Shown here in pieces: positions 7,735-15,654 of a stretch of 64,000 nt of DNA. The notes under the pieces are model-generated. The model ran no database searches, was not told the origin of the DNA, and worked only from the letters and a program-made list of their open reading frames with translations. The DNA lies in assembly GCA_902363595.1 (NCBI GenBank), contig CABJAP010000010.1, positions 62,001 to 126,000 on the forward strand. Reading direction: 5' to 3'. The stretch comes from Clostridia bacterium. GTDB taxonomy: Bacteria; Bacillota; Clostridia; Peptostreptococcales; Anaerovoracaceae. Position 1 is the stretch's first letter. Each line of letters begins with the position of its first letter. The position numbers were made by a program, and so were the translations under genes.

Positions 7735-9969
7735 TTAAAGCATGCTCTCCAATTGGCCCATTGCCTCAGTTTCGCTATTTACATACTTTTGCAGCTCTTT
7801 CTTGAGAATGTCCATATATCCCTTATATTCATCCACAAATTTTCTGTATTCCGCGGCATCGGTGACGCCCTTGTTCCACTGGGCGTACATATTCTTTGTG
7901 GTTTTCCATGAATCTTTTATTGCGAGGGTCATTTTACCGCTTCCCCAATTGCTTTTGACCTTATCATTCATCAGCAAGCTATTGGACAAAGCGCATACTT
8001 CATCGCTGAACAGATAAGCATAATTCTCATAGTAACCGTTAATTGCGGCGGCCAGCCATACATCCTCTTCCGTAATCTTACCGTCGCTCAAGGCTTCCAC
8101 CACATCGCCGTACAGATCGAGATTATTCTGCAAGCCTTTATGGTGCAGCTCCACATCACCGTAATCGGCCAGCCCCATAAATTCATCCTGCACATACTTA
8201 AAGGCCGTGAGGGACTTCTTATTATGCTCAACACCCTGGGCTCTTGCGGCTTTCATAGCATCTTCGTCCTCCGCCTTGTACGCGGCTTCGTAGTCAGCGT
8301 TGATGCTCTTGGCCTTTTCAAGGTTCTTTGCGGCCGCTTCACGTAAATCCGTCAGCGCCTTTTTATAAGTTTCTACCGATTCTTTTGTCGCGTATTTTTC
8401 AGTGTCCTTTACGGCAGCTTCAAAATCATCGCACCGACTGTTGAAATCCAGCTCCAACGCAGGGCTGCCGTCGATATACATGGCCAGCGCTGAATACAGT
8501 GAAAGCTGATATTCTAACAATTCCTTGCTATGTACGCCGTCTTTTTTCGTATCTTCCACATTATTGTCGTCTTTTGGCGTATGGTAGCGGTTCTGGGTCC
8601 ATTCGGTCCGGTCCTCCTGCCTTGGCATGAATACAGGTACGCCCTGGAACTGATAGGAGATGCCGTCTGTTCTCGGAATTTCCTGATCGTCATTTTTCAC
8701 AACAACCCCGTCTTCATAGAAGGACTTCACGCCGGACAATAAATCCGAGGACAGCAAATTCTTTCCGATTTCCCCTGCTTCATAAGTGGTGCGCATAACG
8801 CCGTTCTTGTTAAAGCTGTCTACGCTGGGCATTTCAAAGTTGATCAGAGCCAGCGTACTTCCCTGCCACTCGGGATGAGCGGTGGTGATCATTTCCCACG
8901 ATCCGATGGCCCAGTCGGTGGAAGTATCGAATCTTCCCCATTCCTCCGCGGCATGGGCGATAAATACAATGTCATTGGCTGGTTTATATGCGGAGTCGAT
9001 GATGGCTTTTGCAATGCCGGCCGTAAGTCCGACGGCAGTGCAGTCATCCTCAAATCCGTTGAAATATTTGTCATAATGGCCGGCGACGATGATTCTCTGT
9101 CCCGTGTTCTCCGTACCCTTGATCGTGCCGACTACATTGTAGCTAGTGCCATTTTGACTTCCCACTTCATTGTCCACATAAAGCTTGGCAGCAATATCTT
9201 TTCCTGACTTTATGATCTCCTGGACTTTTTTCGCATCGTTCTTGGTGATCGATGTACAAGGGAGCTTCATGTCCGGAGCGCAGATATCCTGCATATTCAG
9301 GGTATCGTCATTGTACTTGGCATATCCGTCTATGGGATAACTGATAATAGCTGCGGCCTTTTGTACGGCAGCCTCCATGTACGGTCCGTCGATCCAGACT
9401 TCATTCCATTGGTCCACGCCTACAAGAACAATTTTTCCTTCCATGTTCTCGCAATTATTTGCTTTATAATATTTTCGATAATCGGCTTCCGTACCCATGC
9501 CCATATCTACGATATCCAGGTTGGTGTAATCGCCGCCCAACTGCTTTGTACCCTGCGCCGCGTAGGATACCATATTGTCCAGCTTGAACGTCTTCTTTTT
9601 TCCGTCCTGATCCGTGTAATTGACGGTCATGTAGGCTTCATTGAACTGCCATTTGTCAACGGTTACCGCTTCTTTTTTCACATCCGAAAGCCCGATTTTT
9701 TCAAACTCTTTCGCCAGATAATCAGCGGCCCTGTGCTCCGCGTCGGATCCGGCGGTTCGGAAACCAGTGGAATCATCGGCCAGTTTCTCGTCGTACGCCA
9801 GCTTATAGGCGACGGCCTCGGCTTTGTCTGTTGCTTCGCTTGTGAATTCGAGCATTTTGTCGACGTCTTTGGACATGGACAACTCGTCCGACGAGGAACA
9901 GGACGTTCCAAACATCAGGATCAGCGCGATGAGAAGCACCATTGGTGTGTAGGTTAATCGTTTCTTCAT
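7735..9969 (-). CDS. M28-family metallopeptidase lipoprotein with PA-type insert
   Basis: A 744-residue secreted lipoprotein (lipobox LMFGTSC). An N-terminal part of about 270 residues, which includes a PA-like segment, leads into an M28 zinc aminopeptidase core: H298-x-D300, the FEDD acidic site (308-309), HAAEE with E342/E343, and the late histidine H463 in YHTPKDD. The C-terminal 230 residues form a charged, helical region I do not recognise. It would cleave N-terminal amino acids from peptides outside the cell. AAGGAGGGAG before the ATG at 9969 decides this start; an open frame reaches 10191 but runs back through the promoter. Transcription is from a strong promoter at 10133-10161, divergent from and symmetric with that of the kinase gene, so joint control is likely. 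Confidence 0.88.
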   Translation of the reverse strand: MKKRLTYTPMVLLIALILMFGTSCSSSDELSMSKDVDKMLEFTSEATDKAEAVAYKLAYDEKLADDSTGFRTAGSDAEHRAADYLAKEFEKIGLSDVKKEAVTVDKWQFNEAYMTVNYTDQDGKKKTFKLDNMVSYAAQGTKQLGGDYTNLDIVDMGMGTEADYRKYYKANNCENMEGKIVLVGVDQWNEVWIDGPYMEAAVQKAAAIISYPIDGYAKYNDDTLNMQDICAPDMKLPCTSITKNDAKKVQEIIKSGKDIAAKLYVDNEVGSQNGTSYNVVGTIKGTENTGQRIIVAGHYDKYFNGFEDDCTAVGLTAGIAKAIIDSAYKPANDIVFIAHAAEEWGRFDTSTDWAIGSWEMITTAHPEWQGSTLALINFEMPSVDSFNKNGVMRTTYEAGEIGKNLLSSDLLSGVKSFYEDGVVVKNDDQEIPRTDGISYQFQGVPVFMPRQEDRTEWTQNRYHTPKDDNNVEDTKKDGVHSKELLEYQLSLYSALAMYIDGSPALELDFNSRCDDFEAAVKDTEKYATKESVETYKKALTDLREAAAKNLEKAKSINADYEAAYKAEDEDAMKAARAQGVEHNKKSLTAFKYVQDEFMGLADYGDVELHHKGLQNNLDLYGDVVEALSDGKITEEDVWLAAAINGYYENYAYLFSDEVCALSNSLLMNDKVKSNWGSGKMTLAIKDSWKTTKNMYAQWNKGVTDAAEYRKFVDEYKGYMDILKKELQKYVNSETEAMGQLESML

Positions 9970-9992
9970 TTTCTCCCTCCTTATAAAATAAC

Positions 9993-10022
9993 AAAAAAAG
10001 ACCAATGCAAATAAATGCATTG
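9993..10022 (-). promoter_or_regulatory. Possible leader attenuator of the M28 gene
   Basis: In the 5' leader of the peptidase mRNA (minus strand), CAATGCA and TGCATTG (10022-10003) form a 7-bp hairpin followed after three bases by seven T residues (9999-9993), about 25 bases before the start codon. It looks like an intrinsic terminator, but the stem is A+T-rich and weak. Confidence 0.3.
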
Positions 10023-10132
10023 ATCCATAAAAAGCAATGTAATGATACTTTCTTTTTAGTCTCTCAATTTTCTTCTTTAAAATCTTAAGATATCGTCTCC
10101 TGCGCCCGCAGTCTACTCTATCCCATGGCAAA

Positions 10133-10161
10133 ATTATAGAATATATCATCAACTTTGTCAA
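10133..10161 (-). promoter_or_regulatory. Promoter of the M28 peptidase gene
   Basis: On the minus strand a perfect TTGACA (10161-10156), 17 bases, and a perfect TATAAT (10138-10133). Confidence 0.8.
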
Positions 10162-10168
10162 CGGCGTC

Positions 10169-10197
10169 TTGACAATTGATCTGTTGTGCACTATACT
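10169..10197 (+). promoter_or_regulatory. Promoter of the kinase/regulator operon
   Basis: A perfect TTGACA (10169-10174), 17 bases, TATACT (10192-10197). The start of transcription near 10204 rules out the upstream open frame from 10186. Its -35 box and that of the divergent promoter form an inverted repeat (TTGTCAA ... TTGACAA) with 7 bases between. Confidence 0.8.
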
Positions 10198-10251
10198 CCC
10201 TTACATTCCGATCAATCCTTTATTCCGCATAATTGTGAATGGTGTACGCTT

Positions 10252-11991
10252 ATGAAAAAAATATTCAAACGTGTGGTTATTTTAATTATCCTGGGAGCCC
10301 TCTTAATCGCTCTTCCCATTGAAATCATAGGGCTGATTCGCAATCAAAACGCCTTTGAGAAAGAAGCAAAAGACAAGATCGAATACGCTACAAAAAGCGC
10401 GGGCACGGATCTTGATGTGGTGATCAACAGCATGTCCAGTCTGGTAAATATGATGCAGTCCATTGTGCAGGTGACCTTTTCCCATGAAAATTATATCGAT
10501 GATTACGATACGTTTCTGCGCCTCAAACATCAGGCCGGCGATATTCTCAAACAGTCCCTTTCCAACACCGAACATCTTTCGGGACTATATGTTACCTTTT
10601 CACCCCAGCTTCACTCCAGCATGGAAGAGGTGTGGTACGCCTACAAAGACGGCAGGGTCGTCCCCATTGACGCGCGGATGTATGCTCCCAGCTGGCTTGT
10701 AGAGGGGAATCCCAGAGTGAATTATTATTTTGACGCAATCAAAAACGGTGACTATTGGGGCGCGCCTGATTATGAATCCTCCCTCGACGAATATATGCTG
10801 ACCCACACCAAATCCGTATATGATTCCGACGGAAATCTGATCGGCATCGTCGGCTCCGATATGCTGATGTCCGAGGTGGATGATATTCTCAAAGCGATTA
10901 AACTGTACAGCGACAGCCAGATCATCCTTTTCGATGCCAAGCTGAATTTCTGTGCATCCAGCGACAATGTAAAAAATCCCGCAAAGTTTTATGCTCCCCT
11001 CGTTTCCCAGATCGCTTCTTTGGGCGCCGATCAAGAGCCGGTCTGGTATACTTCTTCGGATGGAAAAAAGCATATTGCCGCATATACGACTTTGAACAAC
11101 GGGTGGATTTTGGCCACAACGCAGACTGTAGCCACGGTCATGACTCCGGCTACGGAAACCAGGACAACCTTGATGATCACCATGTTCGTGACGGTTTCCA
11201 TTATCGTCGTAATCGCCATATTACTGATCAAACGATTCTACGGCCCTGTCGTAAAATCGGCGCAGCAAAACGAAATTCTTCTGATCAATCAGTCCAGACA
11301 GGCGAAGCTGGGTGAAATGATCGGAAACATCTCCCACCAATGCAAACAGCCCCTGAATAATATCAACATCGACATTTCAAATATGAAGGACGATTACGAT
11401 GCGGGCGAATTGACGTGGGAGCGTTTTAAGGAATACGAAACAAAAATGCGCGAAAACGTATCCATCATGTCGAGCACCATAACTGATTTTGCTGATTTCT
11501 TGAAACCTGACAGGAGGAAAGAACGCTTCTTAATAAAAGACAGCGTGGAGAAAGCCCTTTCGATCATGCGGGAAAAGCTGGTGATCAACGAAATAAACAT
11601 CATGAATGAGGTGGATCCGGAGCTCACAATTATCAACTACAGAAATGAGTTTATACAATGCATTTTTAACATTCTCGAAAACGCGCGGGATGGAGCCATT
11701 TTATCGGAAATAAAACCGAGGATCATAAAAATAGATTCGGATCAAAGGGATACGGCCCAATGGAAAATCATTTCTCTGCGTATTTTCAACAGCGGCGGAG
11801 CGATACCAAAAGAAAGCTCTGATAAAATTTTTCTCCCGTACTATTCAACGAAAGAAAAGGACGGGGGCAGCGGAATCGGACTATATCTGGCGAAACAAAT
11901 CATAGAATCCCATTTCGGCGGCGAGATCGGTTTTCGCAACGAAAAAGCGGGTGTGACCTTTATAATAACGATGAAAGAGAGGAAACAATGA
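10252..11991 (+). CDS. Cache-domain sensor histidine kinase
   Basis: A 579-residue membrane kinase. A membrane helix (about 5-25) and a second one (about 305-330) bracket a large extracellular Cache-like sensor with typical SVYDSDGNLIGIVGSD and NNGWILATT motifs. The cytoplasmic part has an H-box GNISHQCKQPLNNI with the phospho-acceptor H362, then an ATPase domain with NILENARDGA (N box) and GGSGIGLYLAK (G box). It would sense an extracellular small molecule, perhaps an amino acid or peptide, and pass phosphate to the regulator encoded next. The start at 10252 follows from the promoter at 10169-10197; the ribosome binding site is weak. It is divergent from the M28 peptidase, whose product or substrate could be the signal (inference). 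Confidence 0.9.
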   Translation: MKKIFKRVVILIILGALLIALPIEIIGLIRNQNAFEKEAKDKIEYATKSAGTDLDVVINSMSSLVNMMQSIVQVTFSHENYIDDYDTFLRLKHQAGDILKQSLSNTEHLSGLYVTFSPQLHSSMEEVWYAYKDGRVVPIDARMYAPSWLVEGNPRVNYYFDAIKNGDYWGAPDYESSLDEYMLTHTKSVYDSDGNLIGIVGSDMLMSEVDDILKAIKLYSDSQIILFDAKLNFCASSDNVKNPAKFYAPLVSQIASLGADQEPVWYTSSDGKKHIAAYTTLNNGWILATTQTVATVMTPATETRTTLMITMFVTVSIIVVIAILLIKRFYGPVVKSAQQNEILLINQSRQAKLGEMIGNISHQCKQPLNNINIDISNMKDDYDAGELTWERFKEYETKMRENVSIMSSTITDFADFLKPDRRKERFLIKDSVEKALSIMREKLVINEINIMNEVDPELTIINYRNEFIQCIFNILENARDGAILSEIKPRIIKIDSDQRDTAQWKIISLRIFNSGGAIPKESSDKIFLPYYSTKEKDGGSGIGLYLAKQIIESHFGGEIGFRNEKAGVTFIITMKERKQ

Positions 11992-12025
11992 TCGTTGGGA
12001 TTTCAATGGTCATATAAGAAACATC

Positions 12026-12775
12026 ATGGATATTTTAAAAGAGCTGAAAGTAATATACATCGAAGACAACGACAATACGCGGTCCAGCATTGAACGATTT
12101 TTAAAAAGACGTTTCGGCAAAGTTTTTCTTGCGGAAAACGCGGAAAAAGGCATTCGCCTGTTTGATCAGTTTGATCCGGACATCGCGATTGTGGATATCC
12201 TTCTGCCCGGCATGGGCGGTCTTGAAATGACCAAGAAAATCAGAGAAACCAATTCTTCCTGCAAGTTTCTCATTACGTCCACAGTGTCAGACGCTGAGAC
12301 CATACTGGAAGCTGTTGATCTTGATATTGAAAATTACATTGTAAAACCCATTGATATGGATGCTTTTGAGGAAAAGCTCAGACGAATCGGCAAATCGATC
12401 CTCGAGCAAAAGGCCAGGGCGTCTGCTGCGCAGATTTTTGATTTTGAGAACAAAAAGGAAATCGAAGAGACGATACGAAAGCTGTTCATAAAACTGTTGA
12501 AAGAGAAGTCAGGAAAGGGCCCAAGGGACGCGGTCGTCTTTCTGTCAGGCGGCATCATCGAAATTTCCGCCTACGGGATATTCGGCACAATGGAAAAGAC
12601 GCTGTTAGCGGATATCAAAAACACAGGTCATGTGGAAGAAGGTCGCAGGCTGTTTTACCATGCGATCGAGAGCGACTTGTCCGATATGATCAAAGAGGCG
12701 ACCGGGGCCCTTATGGAATTGCAGAGCATCAAGGTGGATGCCAGACGGGATCAGGAGATTTCAAGGTTCCGCTGA
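12026..12775 (+). CDS. Response regulator with MpsC/DUF2294-like output domain
   Basis: A 249-residue protein. Residues 1-125 are a receiver domain: acidic pair IEDND, phosphorylated D57 in AIVDILLPGMGG, switch residue T/S in ITST, and conserved K in VKPID. The second half (about 150-249) is not a helix-turn-helix. With RDAVVFLSGGIIEISAYG, GHVEEGRRLF and a final LQSIKVDARRDQE it resembles, from memory, DUF2294, found in MpsC of a sodium-translocating membrane-potential system. Output is therefore probably protein-protein or membrane-linked and not direct DNA binding; this is inference. It starts 34 bases after the kinase gene, on the same transcript, and is its obvious partner. Confidence 0.82.
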   Translation: MDILKELKVIYIEDNDNTRSSIERFLKRRFGKVFLAENAEKGIRLFDQFDPDIAIVDILLPGMGGLEMTKKIRETNSSCKFLITSTVSDAETILEAVDLDIENYIVKPIDMDAFEEKLRRIGKSILEQKARASAAQIFDFENKKEIEETIRKLFIKLLKEKSGKGPRDAVVFLSGGIIEISAYGIFGTMEKTLLADIKNTGHVEEGRRLFYHAIESDLSDMIKEATGALMELQSIKVDARRDQEISRFR

Positions 12776-12880
12776 ATTAGGCTCCGCTGATTTCCAAATA
12801 AGTCTGCGTCAGCCCTTGCCCATGGACACTCAAAAAAGAAAAAATAGTGTTCGCCAGTAATGAAGGCAAACTCCGGTCAT

Positions 12881-12916
12881 AAAAACACCTCCATAAACTT
12901 AAATGAAGGTGTTTTT
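12881..12916. terminator. Bidirectional terminator
   Basis: AAAAACACCT (12881-12890) and AGGTGTTTTT (12907-12916) form a 10-bp stem with T runs on both strands. It ends the kinase/regulator operon and, from the other side, the operon whose last element is the TRIC fragment. Confidence 0.75.
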
Positions 12917-12920
12917 CCGG

Positions 12921-13070
12921 CTATTTCTCTAAAACAGATACTCTTCCCAAAGGCCAATTCATTTTCAGGGCTGCCAGGCGTACGGCCAGCGTCCTTTCAA
13001 TGGCAGCCAGCGCACCGGAAACGGCAAAGGCAACGGTTCCAATGATCTCCATAAGAGAAATAAACTCCAT
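12921..13070 (-). pseudogene. Truncated TRIC (YicG-like) channel fragment
   Basis: An open frame of only 49 codons with a good ribosome binding site (AAAGGAGAGG), starting MEFISLMEIIGTVAFAVSG. This is the first helix of the TRIC/UPF0126 cation-channel family (EIIGTxAFAxSGALAAI), which normally has about 200 residues. After about 25 residues the match ends and the frame runs quickly to a stop just before the terminator. It follows the M18 aminopeptidase gene by 16 bases on the same strand. Most likely a 3'-deleted remnant. A functional one-helix protein cannot be excluded but is unlikely. Confidence 0.6.
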
Positions 13071-13086
13071 TTAGCAGCCCTCTCCT

Positions 13087-14466
13087 TTACATCTTTTCCA
13101 AAAAAGTTTTGCATCCAAAATAGGTTTCGTAAACATCGGCCTTTGAAACCACTTCCCACGGAGCATGCATGTTCATTACGGCTACGCCGGCATCGATCAC
13201 GTCCAGATTATAGCTGCTCATTATATAAGCGATGGTTTGGAACATGCCGGTATCCACCTTTCCCTGTTCAGCAGTCTGATAATTGACGCCCGCGGATTCA
13301 AAAATCCTGCGCAGCGAGGCAATATATTCCGGGTTGGCATCATTGCTGTAGATCTTTCCGCCGCTGCCGGTATACTTGCTCAGCACCATGCCATGGCCAA
13401 GGATCGCGGTGTTCTTTTTTTCATAAACTTCCGGGTAAAGCGGGTCAAAGGCCGCGCTTACGTCACAGGAGAGCATTTTTGAGCGGGCCATGGCTTGCCT
13501 TGCTGCAAGGGGTGAAGTATTTCCCATGTACCAGATCAGCTCGGCCACCAGATTTTCCAAATATAAGGAGTGGGCTCCCGTGGCTCCCACATCGCCGATT
13601 TCTTCTTTATCAAACAGGACGCAGCAGGCGGTGTGTCGGCTGTGCTCCAGATCGAGGACCGCGGCCAGGGATGTATAGGCGCCGACCCGGTCGTCCTGCC
13701 CGTATGCCATGACCATGCTCCGGTCCAGACCGTAGTCCTTTGCCGCGCCGGCGGGAACGATTTCAAGCTCCGCGCTGAAAAAATCCTCTTCCTCTATGTC
13801 GTAGGTTTCTTTGAGCAGTTTCAGGATGTTTGATTTGACGGCCTCTTTTTCCGTATCCTTGAGCGGCATGTGTCCGAAGGTGACATCCAGATTTTCCCCT
13901 TCCACAACCGTTTCCCCGCTTTTTTTCAACTGTTCTTCCGAAAAATGATACAAAAGATCGCTGATTCCTACGACCGGTTCTCCATCCTCTTCACCGATAC
14001 GTATTTCCGCTTTGCTGCCGTCTCTGCGTACCACTACCCCGTGGATCGCCAGGGGAAGAGCGGTCCATTGATATTTTTTGATTCCTCCATAATAATGGGT
14101 ATCCGCCAGTACCAAGCCTCCCTCTTCATACAGGGGATTTGGTTTCAGATCGAGCCGGGGCGAATCAATGTGCGCGCCCAGAATCCGCATCCCCTCTTCC
14201 AAAGGTTCTTCTCCTAAGACAAACAGCACAACATTTTTATGGCGATTGATTCCATAAAGCTTATCTCCCGCTTTTAACGGCCGTCCGCTTTTGAACACAT
14301 CCTGCAAATTCACAAAGCCCTTTTCTTCCGCCAGGCGCACGGCCTCTTTCACACATTCCCGTTCTGTCTTGGCGGAGGAAAGAAACCGCTTGTAACCTTC
14401 GTTAAAATCCATGACCTTTCTTAAATCTTCTTCCCTATATTTCTCCCAGGCATTCCTTCGATACAT
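13087..14466 (-). CDS. M18-family aminopeptidase
   Basis: A 459-residue cytosolic zinc aminopeptidase of family M18 (aspartyl aminopeptidase-like, the clostridial form). Seen: GAHIDSPRLDL with the metal-binding H-x-D near 97, YGQDDRVGAYT, the catalytic/metal pair in FDKEEIGDVGATG, CDVSAAFDP, and the late histidine in NMHAPWEV. Length is normal for the family. It cleaves N-terminal residues from peptides, preferring acidic or hydrophobic ones depending on the member. GAGGAG before the ATG at 14466. It begins 3 bases after the stop of the P1 peptidase gene, so the two are clearly co-transcribed behind the GPH symporter gene and its sigma-54 promoter. Confidence 0.92.
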   Translation of the reverse strand: MYRRNAWEKYREEDLRKVMDFNEGYKRFLSSAKTERECVKEAVRLAEEKGFVNLQDVFKSGRPLKAGDKLYGINRHKNVVLFVLGEEPLEEGMRILGAHIDSPRLDLKPNPLYEEGGLVLADTHYYGGIKKYQWTALPLAIHGVVVRRDGSKAEIRIGEEDGEPVVGISDLLYHFSEEQLKKSGETVVEGENLDVTFGHMPLKDTEKEAVKSNILKLLKETYDIEEEDFFSAELEIVPAGAAKDYGLDRSMVMAYGQDDRVGAYTSLAAVLDLEHSRHTACCVLFDKEEIGDVGATGAHSLYLENLVAELIWYMGNTSPLAARQAMARSKMLSCDVSAAFDPLYPEVYEKKNTAILGHGMVLSKYTGSGGKIYSNDANPEYIASLRRIFESAGVNYQTAEQGKVDTGMFQTIAYIMSSYNLDVIDAGVAVMNMHAPWEVVSKADVYETYFGCKTFLEKM

Positions 14467-14469
14467 TGT

Positions 14470-15597
14470 TCATTCTCCTCTATACTTTTTTAAAATACGC
14501 ACCACTTCATCATGGGGCATGGCGTAAAACTTATTGTGATTGGCGCCTTCCATGGTCTCTGCCGCGCAAAGGGCATTCAAAATCGCTTCCTCCACCGAAT
14601 CCGCCACAGCTCTGTAGATCGCGTCCATCATATAATCCCCAAGGACTTCCGCGGTGGAAACGTTGTTGGTGTAAGCGTTTTCGTTGGCTGTGGAAAAGGC
14701 GACGAAGATATCGCCCGAGCCGTTTTCATATCCGCTGCCCAGCTTGCCGATCCCAATGGGTACGCGTTTGCACATCTTGGAAAGCTGCGTCGGATTCACC
14801 GGCGCGTCTGTGGCAAGAACGACGATGATGGAGCCGGTTCCCGGTTTGGGCGCAAAGGTATTGCACACGGGATCGGCCCCCTCGATTTCCTGTCCCATGG
14901 GGATTCCATTGACCTCAAACCACATGCGGATGCCGTGGTTCGCCTGCACCAGCGCGCCCACCGTATATCCGCCGAATTCCTTTGGCAGCACTCTTGAGGC
15001 GGTCCCTGTCCCGCCTTTGAATTGATGGCATACCATGCCGGTCCCGCCGCCTACGTTCCCTTCCGCGACCGGCCCCGCCTTTGCGTTGTTTAGAGCTTCA
15101 TATACGTGCTCTTCTTTCACGTGGAACCCATTGATATCATTGAGCAGACCGTCCCAGGTTTCCCCGACGACCGGATAAAAATATCCGCATTCGTCAATTT
15201 CTTCCCCCATGAAAACCAGGTGCTGGTAGTAATCGTTTTCCACCATCCACTTGGTGACCGTATCCCGGACGATGCCCACGCTGTTGGTGTTCGTGATCAT
15301 GATGGGCCCATGGATAAAGCCTGAATCGTCCATCCAGTGGGTGCCGGTTAGTTCTCCATTGCCGTTCAGGTCATGCCGGCCCGCATACACGACGCTCTTT
15401 TGCTTCCCCCGGGGCAGGATCGCAGTAACGCCTGTTCTGGCAAAGTTTGAGCCTCTCCCTTTAAAATCATCCGGCTCTCCCATGATGATGGTGCTGTAGC
15501 CCACCTCGACCCCTTCTACGTCCGTTATGGCATTGTTTTTTCCCGGGTCTCCAAAAAAGTTGATTCCTAAATCACGCGCTCTTTTTTTCATTTTCAA
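14470..15597 (-). CDS. P1 (DmpA-like) aminopeptidase
   Basis: A 375-residue Ntn-type peptidase of family P1, like DmpA L-aminopeptidase/D-esterase and the beta-peptidyl aminopeptidases. The proenzyme cleaves itself before a nucleophilic serine; here the expected site is G255-S256 in GTGSIIVVLATDAP, and the N-terminal half shows ITDVEGVEVGYSTI and NVGGGTGM. Members release N-terminal residues from amides, esters and beta- or D-containing peptides. It lies between the GPH symporter and the M18 gene in one operon, which suggests that the imported substrate is a small or unusual peptide. AAAGGAATTG before the ATG at 15597. Confidence 0.9.
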   Translation of the reverse strand: MKMKKRARDLGINFFGDPGKNNAITDVEGVEVGYSTIIMGEPDDFKGRGSNFARTGVTAILPRGKQKSVVYAGRHDLNGNGELTGTHWMDDSGFIHGPIMITNTNSVGIVRDTVTKWMVENDYYQHLVFMGEEIDECGYFYPVVGETWDGLLNDINGFHVKEEHVYEALNNAKAGPVAEGNVGGGTGMVCHQFKGGTGTASRVLPKEFGGYTVGALVQANHGIRMWFEVNGIPMGQEIEGADPVCNTFAPKPGTGSIIVVLATDAPVNPTQLSKMCKRVPIGIGKLGSGYENGSGDIFVAFSTANENAYTNNVSTAEVLGDYMMDAIYRAVADSVEEAILNALCAAETMEGANHNKFYAMPHDEVVRILKKYRGE

Positions 15598-15654
15598 TTC
15601 CTTTCGTCTCTATGATAATTTCTTAGCGGCCCATTGGCCCTTCTTTCCTTACTT

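Noticed and set aside
10186..10251. Upstream extension of the histidine kinase
   Set aside because: It would start within the -10/spacer of the promoter at 10169-10197, before the expected transcription start.
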